A stretch of 5,370 nucleotides of DNA from contig CAJZJI010000072.1 in the NCBI GenBank assembly GCA_916049935.1, positions 1 through 5,370 on the forward strand, read 5' to 3'. Under the pieces are notes generated by a model that did no database searches, was not told the DNA's origin, and saw only the letters and a program-made list of their open reading frames with translations. A program made the position numbers and the translations under genes. Positions 1-5,370 of this stretch are shown one piece after another; the stretch's first letter is position 1, and each line of letters begins with the position of its first letter. This DNA comes from an uncultured Streptococcus sp. (GTDB lineage: Bacteria > Bacillota > Bacilli > Lactobacillales > Aerococcaceae).

Positions 1-56
1 TAGTGGTATTAGATAAAGCTTATTTAGAAGAATTTACAGGACGCGAAAGCTTTTAA
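1..56 (+). CDS. C-terminal tail of an unidentified upstream gene (partial)
   Basis: An open frame enters from the left edge. Its first complete codon is at position 3 and it ends with TAA at 54-56, giving the 17-residue tail VVLDKAYLEEFTGRESF. The 21-base gap before larE holds the larE ribosome binding site and no terminator, so the two genes are probably co-transcribed. In lactate racemase clusters larE often follows larC or another lar gene, so this could be such a gene. Seventeen residues are too few to identify the family, and that suggestion rests on context alone. The stretch could also be a chance open frame, although its neat spacing to larE argues against that. Confidence 0.5.
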   Translation, partial: VVLDKAYLEEFTGRESF

Positions 57-77
57 TAAAGAAAGAAGGAATCGAGA

Positions 78-902
78 ATGGATGAAAAAGAAGCACGATT
101 ACGCGAATTGCTGAAGGAAGTGGGAAGAATTGTTGTCCCTTATTCTGGCGGGATTGATAGTAGTTACCTATTAAAAATCGCTGTGGATACGCTCGGCCGT
201 GATAATGTCATCGCAGCAGTAGTGAACTCTGAGTTGTTCTCAGACCGTGAATTTAGTGAAGCGATTGACCTTGGAACGGAAATGGGCGCGCGTGTGATAG
301 GGCTTGAAATGGAAGAACTTTCTGATCCACATATCGCCTCAAACACACCAAACAGCTGGTACTATAGTAAGAAAATGCTCTACCAAACCATTAAAAAGAA
401 TGTGCAGGGCGAAGGATTTACCGTGCTTTCAGATGGGTTGATTATGGATGACATCAATGATTATCGCCCAGGTGTGAAGGCGCGTAATGAAGAAGGTGTG
501 CGTAGTCTCTTGCAAGAAGCGGGATTATATAAATCAGAAATTCGTGAATTAGCCAAACGCGCAGGTGTTACCAATTGGAATAAAACTCCTTCATGCAGCT
601 TAGCGTCTCGTTTCCCATACGGAACACGCATCACTCCTGAAAAAGTAGAAGCAGTCTTCAAGGCAGAAGAATACTTTACGAAGCGTGGATTTGAACCAGT
701 ACGTGTACGCGTGCATCAAGACTTAGCGCGTATCGAAGTTGGCGCGGACCAAATTGAAAAGCTCGTGAAGAATCATGAAGAAATTAACGCGATGATGCAA
801 GACTTAGGGTTCTTATTTGTAACAGTCGACCTTCAAGGGTATAAATACGGCCGTATGAACGACCAACTCGACGAAAAGACAAAGAAAGCAGCGGTAGAAT
901 AA
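78..902 (+). CDS. larE: LarE, ATP-dependent sacrificial sulfur transferase for the nickel-pincer cofactor
   Basis: LarE is a cytoplasmic PP-loop enzyme. It adenylates the carboxylates of pyridinium-3,5-biscarboxylic acid mononucleotide (made by LarB) and converts them to thiocarboxylates; LarC then inserts nickel to give the LarA cofactor. The PP-loop SGGIDSS lies at residues 23-29. The motif NKTPSCSLASRFPYG (168-182) carries Cys173, which matches the sacrificial Cys176 of L. plantarum LarE. With the same offset of three, Trp94, Ser177, Glu197, Arg209 and Arg211 match functional residues Trp97, Ser180, Glu200, Arg212 and Arg214 (alignment from memory). At 274 residues it is full length. Cys173 is the only cysteine, so it belongs to the type that gives up its own cysteine sulfur rather than the three-cysteine iron-sulfur type. 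The start is supported by AAGGA at 66-70, seven bases upstream of the ATG. It is probably co-transcribed with the gene upstream and with the DUF924 gene downstream. Confidence 0.95.
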   Translation: MDEKEARLRELLKEVGRIVVPYSGGIDSSYLLKIAVDTLGRDNVIAAVVNSELFSDREFSEAIDLGTEMGARVIGLEMEELSDPHIASNTPNSWYYSKKMLYQTIKKNVQGEGFTVLSDGLIMDDINDYRPGVKARNEEGVRSLLQEAGLYKSEIRELAKRAGVTNWNKTPSCSLASRFPYGTRITPEKVEAVFKAEEYFTKRGFEPVRVRVHQDLARIEVGADQIEKLVKNHEEINAMMQDLGFLFVTVDLQGYKYGRMNDQLDEKTKKAAVE

Positions 903-1438
903 TGATAGTAACTCCTCAAGAGGTTCTAGATTTCTGGTTTGTGGAATGTGAGCCTGCCGATTGGTTTAAGAAATCAGAGGAATTCGATAATGAGATTCGC
1001 TCGCGTTTTCTAGAAACTTACGAAGCAATTGTTGCTGGGAAAACTACCGACTGGCGCCGTAGTGCAAAAGGACGTCTGGCAGAAATTATCGTGCTGGATC
1101 AATTTTCTAGAAATATGTTTAGGGATGATGCTAGAGCGTTTGCTTCAGATGCATTAGCAGTGGAACTGGCCAAAGAGGCGCTGTCCGATTGGGACGAGTT
1201 CACTGTTCAAGAACGTAGCTTTGTCGTGATGCCGTTCATGCATTCGGAGTTATTAGCCGTACATGATTGGGCGGCAAAATGGTTTGACGAACCAGGACTT
1301 GAGCGCCGTAAGAAGTACGAACTCATGCACCGTGAAATCATTGAACGATTCGGACGCTATCCGCACAGGAATCGAGTACTTGGAAGAACTTCCACTCCTG
1401 AAGAAGAAGCATTCCTACAAGAACATCCAGGATTTTAA
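902..1438 (+). CDS. DUF924 family protein of unknown function
   Basis: This 178-residue soluble protein has the hallmarks of the DUF924 family (Pfam PF06041): an N-terminal VLDFWF at residues 8-13, WFKKSEEFDNEIRSRF at 21-36, GRLAEIIVLDQFSRNMFRD at 57-75, PFMHSE at 111-116 and a C-terminal RFGRYPHRNRVLGR at 149-162. The family is predicted to be all-helical and TPR-like; no reaction is established, and none is assigned here. No signal peptide or membrane segment is visible. Its ATG overlaps the larE stop by one base (TAATG) and no good Shine-Dalgarno precedes it, so translation is probably coupled to larE. Length and start fit the family. Whether it has anything to do with lar function or only shares the transcript cannot be told from sequence. 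A strong terminator follows directly. Confidence 0.88.
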   Translation: MIVTPQEVLDFWFVECEPADWFKKSEEFDNEIRSRFLETYEAIVAGKTTDWRRSAKGRLAEIIVLDQFSRNMFRDDARAFASDALAVELAKEALSDWDEFTVQERSFVVMPFMHSELLAVHDWAAKWFDEPGLERRKKYELMHREIIERFGRYPHRNRVLGRTSTPEEEAFLQEHPGF

Positions 1439-1442
1439 TTCC

Positions 1443-1468
1443 AAAAGAGTCCAAGCGACTCTTTTTTT
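1443..1468 (+). terminator. Rho-independent terminator of the larE-DUF924 operon
   Basis: A 9-bp stem pairs AAAAGAGTC (1443-1451) with GACTCTTTT (1457-1465) around a CAAGC loop. It runs into seven consecutive T residues at 1462-1468, starting five bases after the DUF924 stop codon. Only part of the stem is GC, but the placement and U-tract are classical. It would be a weak terminator at best for opposite-strand transcripts. Confidence 0.88.
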
Positions 1469-1490
1469 CTTGCACGAATGAGTGCTTCTC

Positions 1491-1529
1491 AAATAAAGAA
1501 AGAACTGGACTCACACTGTGAGTCCAGTT
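1491..1529 (-). terminator. Palindromic hairpin, probable terminator of the glycerate operon
   Basis: AACTGGACTCACA (1503-1515) and TGTGAGTCCAGTT (1517-1529) are perfect reverse complements around a single central base, so about 11-12 bp can pair with a minimal loop. Read on the minus strand, about 80 bases after the permease stop, the hairpin is followed by CTTTCTTTATTT (1502 down to 1491), an acceptable U-rich tail. On the plus strand the following bases (TGTCATTTTCAT) are less U-rich, so it may also back up the upstream terminator. The rest of the convergent gap (1530-1608) shows no gene or clear signal. Confidence 0.75.
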
Positions 1530-1608
1530 TGTCATTTTCATACTTCTAGATTAAACCTGTACAATCTTTCGTGAGGATTCGTAGAAATCATTTGTACTAT
1601 TTTTATGT

Positions 1609-2874
1609 TTAGAAGCCGATTAAGTAAAGGATTGTTGCGACAATCGTGCTGGATAAACCAACGATGGCTTCATAAGGGATTAATTTCATACGATCTTCAA
1701 TCGCCATGAAGACAGAACCGCCTGTCGCATGGAAGAATGAACCGTGTGGAAGTGAGTCGAGCACAGTTGCCCCTGCGTGAATCATCGCTGCTGCTGATAC
1801 GGCTGGAACGCCTGCTGCTGTCAATGGACCAGAGAAGGTTTGAGACGCAATGGTTGAACCGGCAGTTGTTGAAGCTGTCGCAGCCCCCATTAAAATACCA
1901 GAAAGTGGAGCTAAGACGAAGGCTGGCATGTTCATTGCTTCAAGAAGAGCAATCATATCGACTTGCAATGCAGAAGCTTTGATAATTCCAGCGATGGTAC
2001 CAGTACCGATTAGAAGAATCGATACACCGATTACTTTGCTAAGACCGAATTCAGTGAATTCAACCGTGTTTTTCGCATGACCTGTTACAAGAATCGTCAC
2101 TAAACCACCAAGTGGAAGTGCGATTAATGGGTCCACGCTAATTCCAGCGATTGAGCGAAGTGCAAGAAGGGCGATTACAACGATTGGTCCAAGCATGGCT
2201 TTGAAGAAGGAGAGCGATACGCCACTTGTTTCGGCTTCGTCTACGCCGTCAAATTCATGTGCGCCGCCTTTTTTAGCAAGGATTCCAGCGAGAATAATCG
2301 CTACGAATAATGCGATAAAGGCAGGAATTAAGTTTTTCACCATCAACGCTGTAAGGTCGATTCCGAACGCTTCGGATGCGGCAATCGTATTAGGGTTTGG
2401 TGAAATGATGTTACCCGCTTTTCCGCCACCAATCATCGCTAATAAAATTCCTGCTTTAGAAAGGTTTGCTTTTTTCGCAATGGCAATAGCAATTGGAGCT
2501 ACTGTGATAACGGCAATATCGATGAAGACCCCAACGGCACAAATAATCATTGTGGCAATCGCAATCGCTGCAATCGCACGTTTTTGACCGAGTTTCTTCA
2601 CAATCGTATCGGCAATCGTTTCAGCCGAACCAGTTTTAATTAACGCCCCAGCTAAGATCCCGCTTGTCATGATACGAAGGACAGGAGACATCATGCTTTG
2701 TGCGCCAGTAACCATGGCTTTTACTGTATCCGCAAGTCCGCCGCCACCAATTAACCCCCCGATAAGAGCACCGAAGATTAAACTGTAGGCCGGATGAACT
2801 TTTTTAACGATTAAAATAATGGCAAGTACGAGCCCGATTAAGGCTCCTAATGTTGAAAAGATTGGTGCTGTCAT
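1609..2874 (-). CDS. GntP-family permease, probable glycerate transporter
   Basis: This 421-residue polytopic membrane protein has about a dozen hydrophobic segments, for example near residues 5-23, 28-45, 101-131, 180-200, 226-242, 247-263, 283-299, 316-332 and 402-421. It has no cleavable signal peptide. Glycine-rich family-type motifs include GGGKAGNIISPNPNTIAAS (149-167), GAATASTTAGSTIASQ (330-345) and a C-terminal ATVLDSLPHGSFFHATGG (369-386). GntP permeases (TC 2.A.8) are proton symporters for gluconate and related hydroxyacids; the length is slightly below the roughly 440-450 residues of enterobacterial members. Substrate is inferred from context: the gene lies 12 bases downstream of glycerate kinase in the same operon, which points to glycerate. 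The LDSLPH signature recalls the YxjC-like branch rather than classical gluconate permeases, so another short hydroxyacid remains possible. Translation is probably coupled to the kinase through AGGAGG at 2883-2888. Confidence 0.87.
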   Translation of the reverse strand: MTAPIFSTLGALIGLVLAIILIVKKVHPAYSLIFGALIGGLIGGGGLADTVKAMVTGAQSMMSPVLRIMTSGILAGALIKTGSAETIADTIVKKLGQKRAIAAIAIATMIICAVGVFIDIAVITVAPIAIAIAKKANLSKAGILLAMIGGGKAGNIISPNPNTIAASEAFGIDLTALMVKNLIPAFIALFVAIILAGILAKKGGAHEFDGVDEAETSGVSLSFFKAMLGPIVVIALLALRSIAGISVDPLIALPLGGLVTILVTGHAKNTVEFTEFGLSKVIGVSILLIGTGTIAGIIKASALQVDMIALLEAMNMPAFVLAPLSGILMGAATASTTAGSTIASQTFSGPLTAAGVPAVSAAAMIHAGATVLDSLPHGSFFHATGGSVFMAIEDRMKLIPYEAIVGLSSTIVATILYLIGF

Positions 2875-2882
2875 TTTGGTTT

Positions 2883-2888
2883 CCTCCT
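2883..2888 (-). promoter_or_regulatory. Ribosome binding site of the permease gene, overlapping the glxK stop
   Basis: The minus strand reads a perfect AGGAGG eight bases before the permease ATG. Its first two bases are the AG of the glycerate kinase TAG stop (2889-2887). A ribosome finishing the kinase therefore stops on the initiation site of the next gene, which suggests translational coupling of kinase and permease. Confidence 0.85.
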
Positions 2889-4038
2889 ATTGAATTGATT
2901 GAATTAAACGAAATACTTGTTCCACGCTACGAATCATATTTTCGCGCGCATTTTCTTTTTCCATTGCTTCTTGAACGGTAATGACTCTTCGTAAAATTGA
3001 GAAGAAGGCATCGATTCCGTTCTCGTTACATACCCCTGCGTCTGGTGTGAGGCATCCTGCAAAGGCGAGTACTTTTTTGCCGTGTTTTTTCGCAAGATGA
3101 GCCACGCCGATTGGAGCTTTCCCAAGGGCTGTTTGACTATCTAGGCGACCTTCGCCAGTGATGACAAAGTCGGCATCCTTCATTTCGTCTTCGAGCCCTG
3201 TTTCTTCAAGGACAATCTTGATGCCGCTCTCTAGAACCGCATTTGTATAAGTGAGAAACGCAAATCCCATTCCTCCGGCTGCACCCGTACCTGGGTAGAG
3301 GCGGTCGGCATGGTCAAAGGTTTCTTTCGATAGTTCTGCATAGTGGAGAAGCGCCTCGTCTAGTTTCTCTACCATTTCCGGAGTGGCACCTTTTTGTGGA
3401 CCGTAAATGGCACTTGAGCCCATTGGACCGCAGAGCGGATTCGTTACGTCACACGCCACGCGGAAGGTACACTCTTTTAATTCTGGTAAGACATTTTCAG
3501 CCTGGATACTCGCAATTGATTGAAGACCCGCTCCTCCGTAACCAACAGGAGCACCGTCTTTATCTAGAAAATCATATCCAAGTGCTTGTAACATCCCGAT
3601 ACCACCATCGTTTGTGGCACTGCCTCCGATACCGACGATAAAATGACGACAACCATTATCGATGGCATCTTTAATTAGTTCGCCGACACCGTATGTCGTC
3701 GTGTGCATTGGATTGCGCTTTTCATCAGGAACTAGCGTAATCCCTGCGGCTGCAGACATTTCGATAATTGCTGTTTTAGGACGCGTTTCGTCCGCTTTTA
3801 AGATTCCGTATTCGGCAGTTACCGCATCTCCTAGCGGCCCAGTGACGCTCACATGAACGAGTTCACCTCCCATTCCGATGGCTAATGCTTCGACCGTTCC
3901 TTCACCACCATCTGCGAGTGGGCGAACCACCACATCGGCTTCAGGGTATACGACCTGAACTCCTTCTTTGATGGCCTGACCCGCTTCTAGTGAAGACAAG
4001 CTACCTTTTAGTGAATCGATAGCAACGACTACTTTCAT
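2887..4038 (-). CDS. glxK: Glycerate 2-kinase, type 1 (GlxK/GarK family)
   Basis: This cytoplasmic kinase phosphorylates D-glycerate with ATP; characterised GarK/GlxK-type members give 2-phosphoglycerate, feeding lower glycolysis. Motifs of the family (Pfam PF02595), numbered from the start chosen here: DSLKGS at 8-13, DGGEGT at 43-48, EMSAAAGI at 93-100, GIGGSATNDGGIGM at 136-149, CDVTNPLCG at 196-204, IYGPQKGAT at 211-219, GTGAAGGMGF at 250-259 and ITGEGRLDSQT at 293-303. Length of 383 residues is typical. An in-frame ATG two codons upstream (4044) exists, but only one base separates it from the AGGAGG. The ATG at 4038 has seven bases of spacing and yields the usual MKVVVAIDSLKGS-type N-terminus, so it is preferred. 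It is the first gene of a two-gene operon with the GntP-family permease, driven by an extended -10 promoter with an overlapping cre-like site. No truncation or frameshift is seen. Confidence 0.95.
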   Translation of the reverse strand: MKVVVAIDSLKGSLSSLEAGQAIKEGVQVVYPEADVVVRPLADGGEGTVEALAIGMGGELVHVSVTGPLGDAVTAEYGILKADETRPKTAIIEMSAAAGITLVPDEKRNPMHTTTYGVGELIKDAIDNGCRHFIVGIGGSATNDGGIGMLQALGYDFLDKDGAPVGYGGAGLQSIASIQAENVLPELKECTFRVACDVTNPLCGPMGSSAIYGPQKGATPEMVEKLDEALLHYAELSKETFDHADRLYPGTGAAGGMGFAFLTYTNAVLESGIKIVLEETGLEDEMKDADFVITGEGRLDSQTALGKAPIGVAHLAKKHGKKVLAFAGCLTPDAGVCNENGIDAFFSILRRVITVQEAMEKENARENMIRSVEQVFRLIQSIQ

Positions 4039-4044
4039 TTTCAT

Positions 4045-4052
4045 CCCTCCTT
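4045..4052 (-). promoter_or_regulatory. Ribosome binding site that decides the glxK start
   Basis: The minus strand reads AAGGAGGG here. The AGGAGG core (4051-4046) ends seven bases before the ATG at 4038 but only one base before the ATG at 4044. Spacing therefore favours the second ATG, so a longest-ORF call would add two spurious residues (MK). Confidence 0.85.
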
Positions 4053-4066
4053 ATTATTGTAAAATC

Positions 4067-4075
4067 ATTATATCA
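4067..4075 (-). promoter_or_regulatory. Extended -10 promoter of the glxK-permease operon
   Basis: The minus strand reads TGATATAAT: a perfect TATAAT (4072-4067) preceded by the TGN extension. No good -35 hexamer lies 16-18 bases upstream (CAGTTT at 17), and the extended -10 can compensate for that. Transcription would start near 4060, leaving a leader of about 20 bases that contains the ribosome binding site. No riboswitch or attenuator fits in so short a leader. Confidence 0.72.
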
Positions 4076-4086
4076 AGCGCTTACAA
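4072..4086 (-). promoter_or_regulatory. cre-like site (CcpA operator) overlapping the glxK promoter
   Basis: The minus strand reads TTGTAAGCGCTTGAT, which fits the catabolite-responsive-element consensus WTGNAANCGNWNNCW with one mismatch, near the 3' end; its palindromic core is AAGCGCTT. It sits in the spacer of the promoter and touches the -10 hexamer. By the usual CcpA rule, binding at this place would block RNA polymerase, so glycerate use would be repressed when glucose or another preferred sugar is available. This is inferred from sequence and position. Confidence 0.68.
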
Positions 4087-4194
4087 TTAAAACTGTTGCG
4101 AAAAATAGGAAAAACTATGAAGTTGAAAAAAGTAAAACGGAATACTGTCAGTTTCATTCTGTTTGGAAAGAAATTTTAAGGTGATTTTTTCGAA

Positions 4195-4212
4195 TATTAC
4201 AACGCTGTAATA
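4195..4212. repeat. 7-bp perfect inverted repeat, possible operator
   Basis: TATTACA-ACGC-TGTAATA is a perfect inverted repeat with a four-base spacer. The TACA/TGTA halves resemble CopY and BlaI/MecI operators, but those have a two-base spacer, so no regulator is assigned. It lies about 120 bases upstream of both the glxK transcription start and the candidate dacA -35. It lacks a U-tract on either strand, so it is not a terminator. Confidence 0.4.
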
Positions 4213-4329
4213 CACAAAAAAATGACGAATCGCATAGGGGTGGGAATATGGAAAATTGCTCGAACAAAAACCGAATATGAGATTAAAAAATCCTTCCTAT
4301 TTTGTAATAAAAGATTAATCAGTTTACCA

Positions 4330-4358
4330 TTGTTTTTCCCCTCGATTTTCGGTAACAT
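4330..4358 (+). promoter_or_regulatory. Candidate sigma-A promoter of dacA
   Basis: TTGTTT (4330-4335) and TAACAT (4353-4358) are separated by exactly 17 bases, matching TTGACA at three and TATAAT at four positions. Initiation would fall near 4365, giving a leader of about 30 bases that carries the dacA ribosome binding site AGGAGA (4383-4388). It is the best-placed candidate in the region but of modest strength. Confidence 0.38.
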
Positions 4359-4396
4359 TAATAAGCAGATTTGAGAGAAATTAGGAGATATACATA

Positions 4397-5370
4397 ATGA
4401 AAAGTCCTCGTACATGGGTGAAGAAAATCGTCTGTGCACTCAGCATTTTCGCTGTAGGAGCAACGACGGTGACACCAGCAATTTATGCGCAAGATGACGC
4501 AAAAGCAAAAGAGGAAGCAGCTGCGATTCAAGATGTACAAAGCTACATCGCAATCGAGCAAACGAGCGGAAAAATTTTGATGCAAAACAATCAAGATGAA
4601 GTTCGCGGGATTGCTTCCATGAGTAAAATGATTTCACAATATTTAATTTTAGAAGCGATTAAAAATGGAGAAGTGACTTGGGAAACACAAATCCCAGTAA
4701 GCGACCGTGTTCACCAATTGAGTGCGAACTATAGCTTATCCAACGTACCGCTTTTACCGAGTGAAAAATACACGATTAAAGAATTATTCGACGCGATTTC
4801 CATTTATTCAGCCAACGCCGCAACATTAGCGGTGGCCGAATATATCGGAGGATCTGAAGCCAACTGGATTGAACGGATGAAAGCCAAACTCGATGAGTGG
4901 GGCATTAAAGACGCAACAATCATCAACGTAACAGGTCTACCGAATAAATACGGTGGCGCTGATAAAAATCCGTCATACGGTGATGAAGATGAAAATAGCA
5001 TGTCAGCGCGTTCGGTAGCGATTATCGCGAAGAACTTGGTGAATGATTTCCCTGAGATTTTAAAAGTATCATCGATTTCCACACAAACATTCCGACCAAA
5101 TAGTTCAGGAACAACAAAGATGGATAACTTTAACTACCTGCTTCCAGGGTTGCTCTTCGAATACGAAGGGGTAACAGGGTTGAAGACAGGAACGAGTGAT
5201 GCCAGCGGGGCGTCGATTACAACGACTGCCACTCGCAACGGCTTCTCGGTGATTGTCGTATCGATGGGGTCTAAAGAACCGCTTAATCGTTTCAAAGTAA
5301 CAAGACATCTATTAGATGAAGTGTTCAAGAAATATGAAGGCCTTCTTGTCGGCGCGCCTGGAAAATCCGT
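4397..5370 (+). CDS. dacA: D-alanyl-D-alanine carboxypeptidase, DacA/PBP5-like (3' end outside the window)
   Basis: This low-molecular-mass penicillin-binding protein acts outside the membrane, removing the terminal D-Ala of peptidoglycan pentapeptides and so limiting cross-linking. The first 324 codons are visible. Residues 1-31 form a signal peptide: basic start with Arg5, Lys9 and Lys10, hydrophobic core about 11-25, likely cleavage after IYA31. The catalytic domain of the S11 family follows, with SMSK at 74-77 (acylated Ser74, Lys77), SAN at 138-140 and KTG at 263-265 within TGLKTGTSDASGAS. All three active-site motifs are intact. The frame is open at the window edge, where the C-terminal beta domain and amphipathic membrane anchor expected for the family should begin. 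The start is supported by AGGAG at 4383-4387, nine bases upstream. It is divergent from glxK and shows no functional link to it. Charged residues between the signal peptide and the first strand (33-46) form a short linker. Confidence 0.93.
   Translation, partial: MKSPRTWVKKIVCALSIFAVGATTVTPAIYAQDDAKAKEEAAAIQDVQSYIAIEQTSGKILMQNNQDEVRGIASMSKMISQYLILEAIKNGEVTWETQIPVSDRVHQLSANYSLSNVPLLPSEKYTIKELFDAISIYSANAATLAVAEYIGGSEANWIERMKAKLDEWGIKDATIINVTGLPNKYGGADKNPSYGDEDENSMSARSVAIIAKNLVNDFPEILKVSSISTQTFRPNSSGTTKMDNFNYLLPGLLFEYEGVTGLKTGTSDASGASITTTATRNGFSVIVVSMGSKEPLNRFKVTRHLLDEVFKKYEGLLVGAPGKS

Larger units (their letters stand above)
4087..4396. other. AT-rich divergent intergenic region between glxK and dacA
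   Basis: About 310 bases separate the divergent glxK and dacA genes. They are clearly more AT-rich than the flanking genes. Seen here are a possible 20-codon plus-strand ORF at 4117-4179 with a weak AGGA, a perfect 7-bp inverted repeat at 4195-4212, and a candidate dacA promoter at 4330-4358. No tRNA, convincing structured RNA or terminator was found. Longer open frames on the minus strand overlap the dacA start and have no family signature, so they are taken as chance. Confidence 0.7.

Noticed and set aside
1263..1541. Frames of 67-72 codons on both strands over the DUF924 3' end and the terminators
   Set aside because: They read through two clear hairpins and overlap a gene with family motifs in the correct frame; nothing supports translation.
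2195..2587. A 130-codon plus-strand frame inside the permease gene
   Set aside because: It is antisense to conserved GntP-family motifs, and its Ala/Ile-rich composition is what the complement of a transmembrane-coding sequence gives.
4037..4086. A riboswitch or attenuator in the glxK leader
   Set aside because: The predicted leader is only about 20 bases long and has no room for such a structure.
4095..4121. TTGCGA...TATGAA as a plus-strand promoter
   Set aside because: The spacer is only 14 bases, too short for a sigma-A promoter.
4195..4212. Reading the intergenic inverted repeat as a terminator
   Set aside because: The stem is AT-rich and neither strand has a following run of T residues.
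4256..4281. TTGCTC...TATGAG as a dacA promoter
   Set aside because: The 14-base spacer is outside the working range; TTGTTT-N17-TAACAT further downstream is a better candidate.
4197..4637. Overlapping minus-strand frames of 65-80 codons across the intergenic region and dacA start
   Set aside because: They run antisense to the well-supported dacA signal peptide and active-site region, have no good ribosome binding site or family motif, and contain low-complexity, cysteine-rich stretches typical of shadow frames.

Overview
The window reads as ordinary chromosomal DNA of a low-to-moderate GC Gram-positive bacterium (Bacillota, most likely Lactobacillales). The grounds are strong AGGAGG-type ribosome binding sites, U-tract hairpin terminators, a CcpA-type cre site, a LarE closely resembling the Lactiplantibacillus plantarum protein, and a Gram-positive-style D,D-carboxypeptidase. 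The genus cannot be fixed from the sequence. There are no mobile elements, rRNA or tRNA genes, or CRISPR arrays.

Layout. (1) Positions 1-1438, plus strand: the end of an operon. It holds the last 17 codons of an unidentified upstream gene, then larE (sulfur insertion into the nickel-pincer cofactor of lactate racemase-type enzymes), then a DUF924 gene whose start overlaps the larE stop by one base. A U-tract terminator follows at 1443-1468. (2) Positions 1469-1608: a convergent gap with a second, near-perfect palindromic hairpin that would end the opposing operon. (3) Positions 1609-4086, minus strand: a two-gene glycerate module. A type-1 glycerate kinase (glxK) comes first, followed by a GntP-family permease whose ribosome binding site overlaps the kinase stop codon. 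It is driven by an extended -10 promoter overlapped by a cre-like site, which suggests CcpA repression when preferred sugars are present. (4) Positions 4087-4396: an AT-rich divergent intergenic region of about 310 bases with a clean 7-bp inverted repeat, a possible 20-codon ORF and a plausible promoter for the next gene. (5) Positions 4397 to the window end, plus strand: a secreted D-alanyl-D-alanine carboxypeptidase (DacA/PBP5-like), cut by the window edge with all three active-site motifs present.

How the genes work together: the permease and kinase form a self-contained route that imports glycerate and phosphorylates it into lower glycolysis. LarE belongs to 2-hydroxyacid racemase cofactor synthesis; its partner genes larA, larB and larC are not visible and may lie upstream. 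DacA trims peptidoglycan stem peptides and is functionally unrelated to its neighbours. I found no clear sign of a new system. The points most worth a second look are the single-cysteine LarE, the cre/extended -10 arrangement, the orphan inverted repeat and the possible small peptide beside it.
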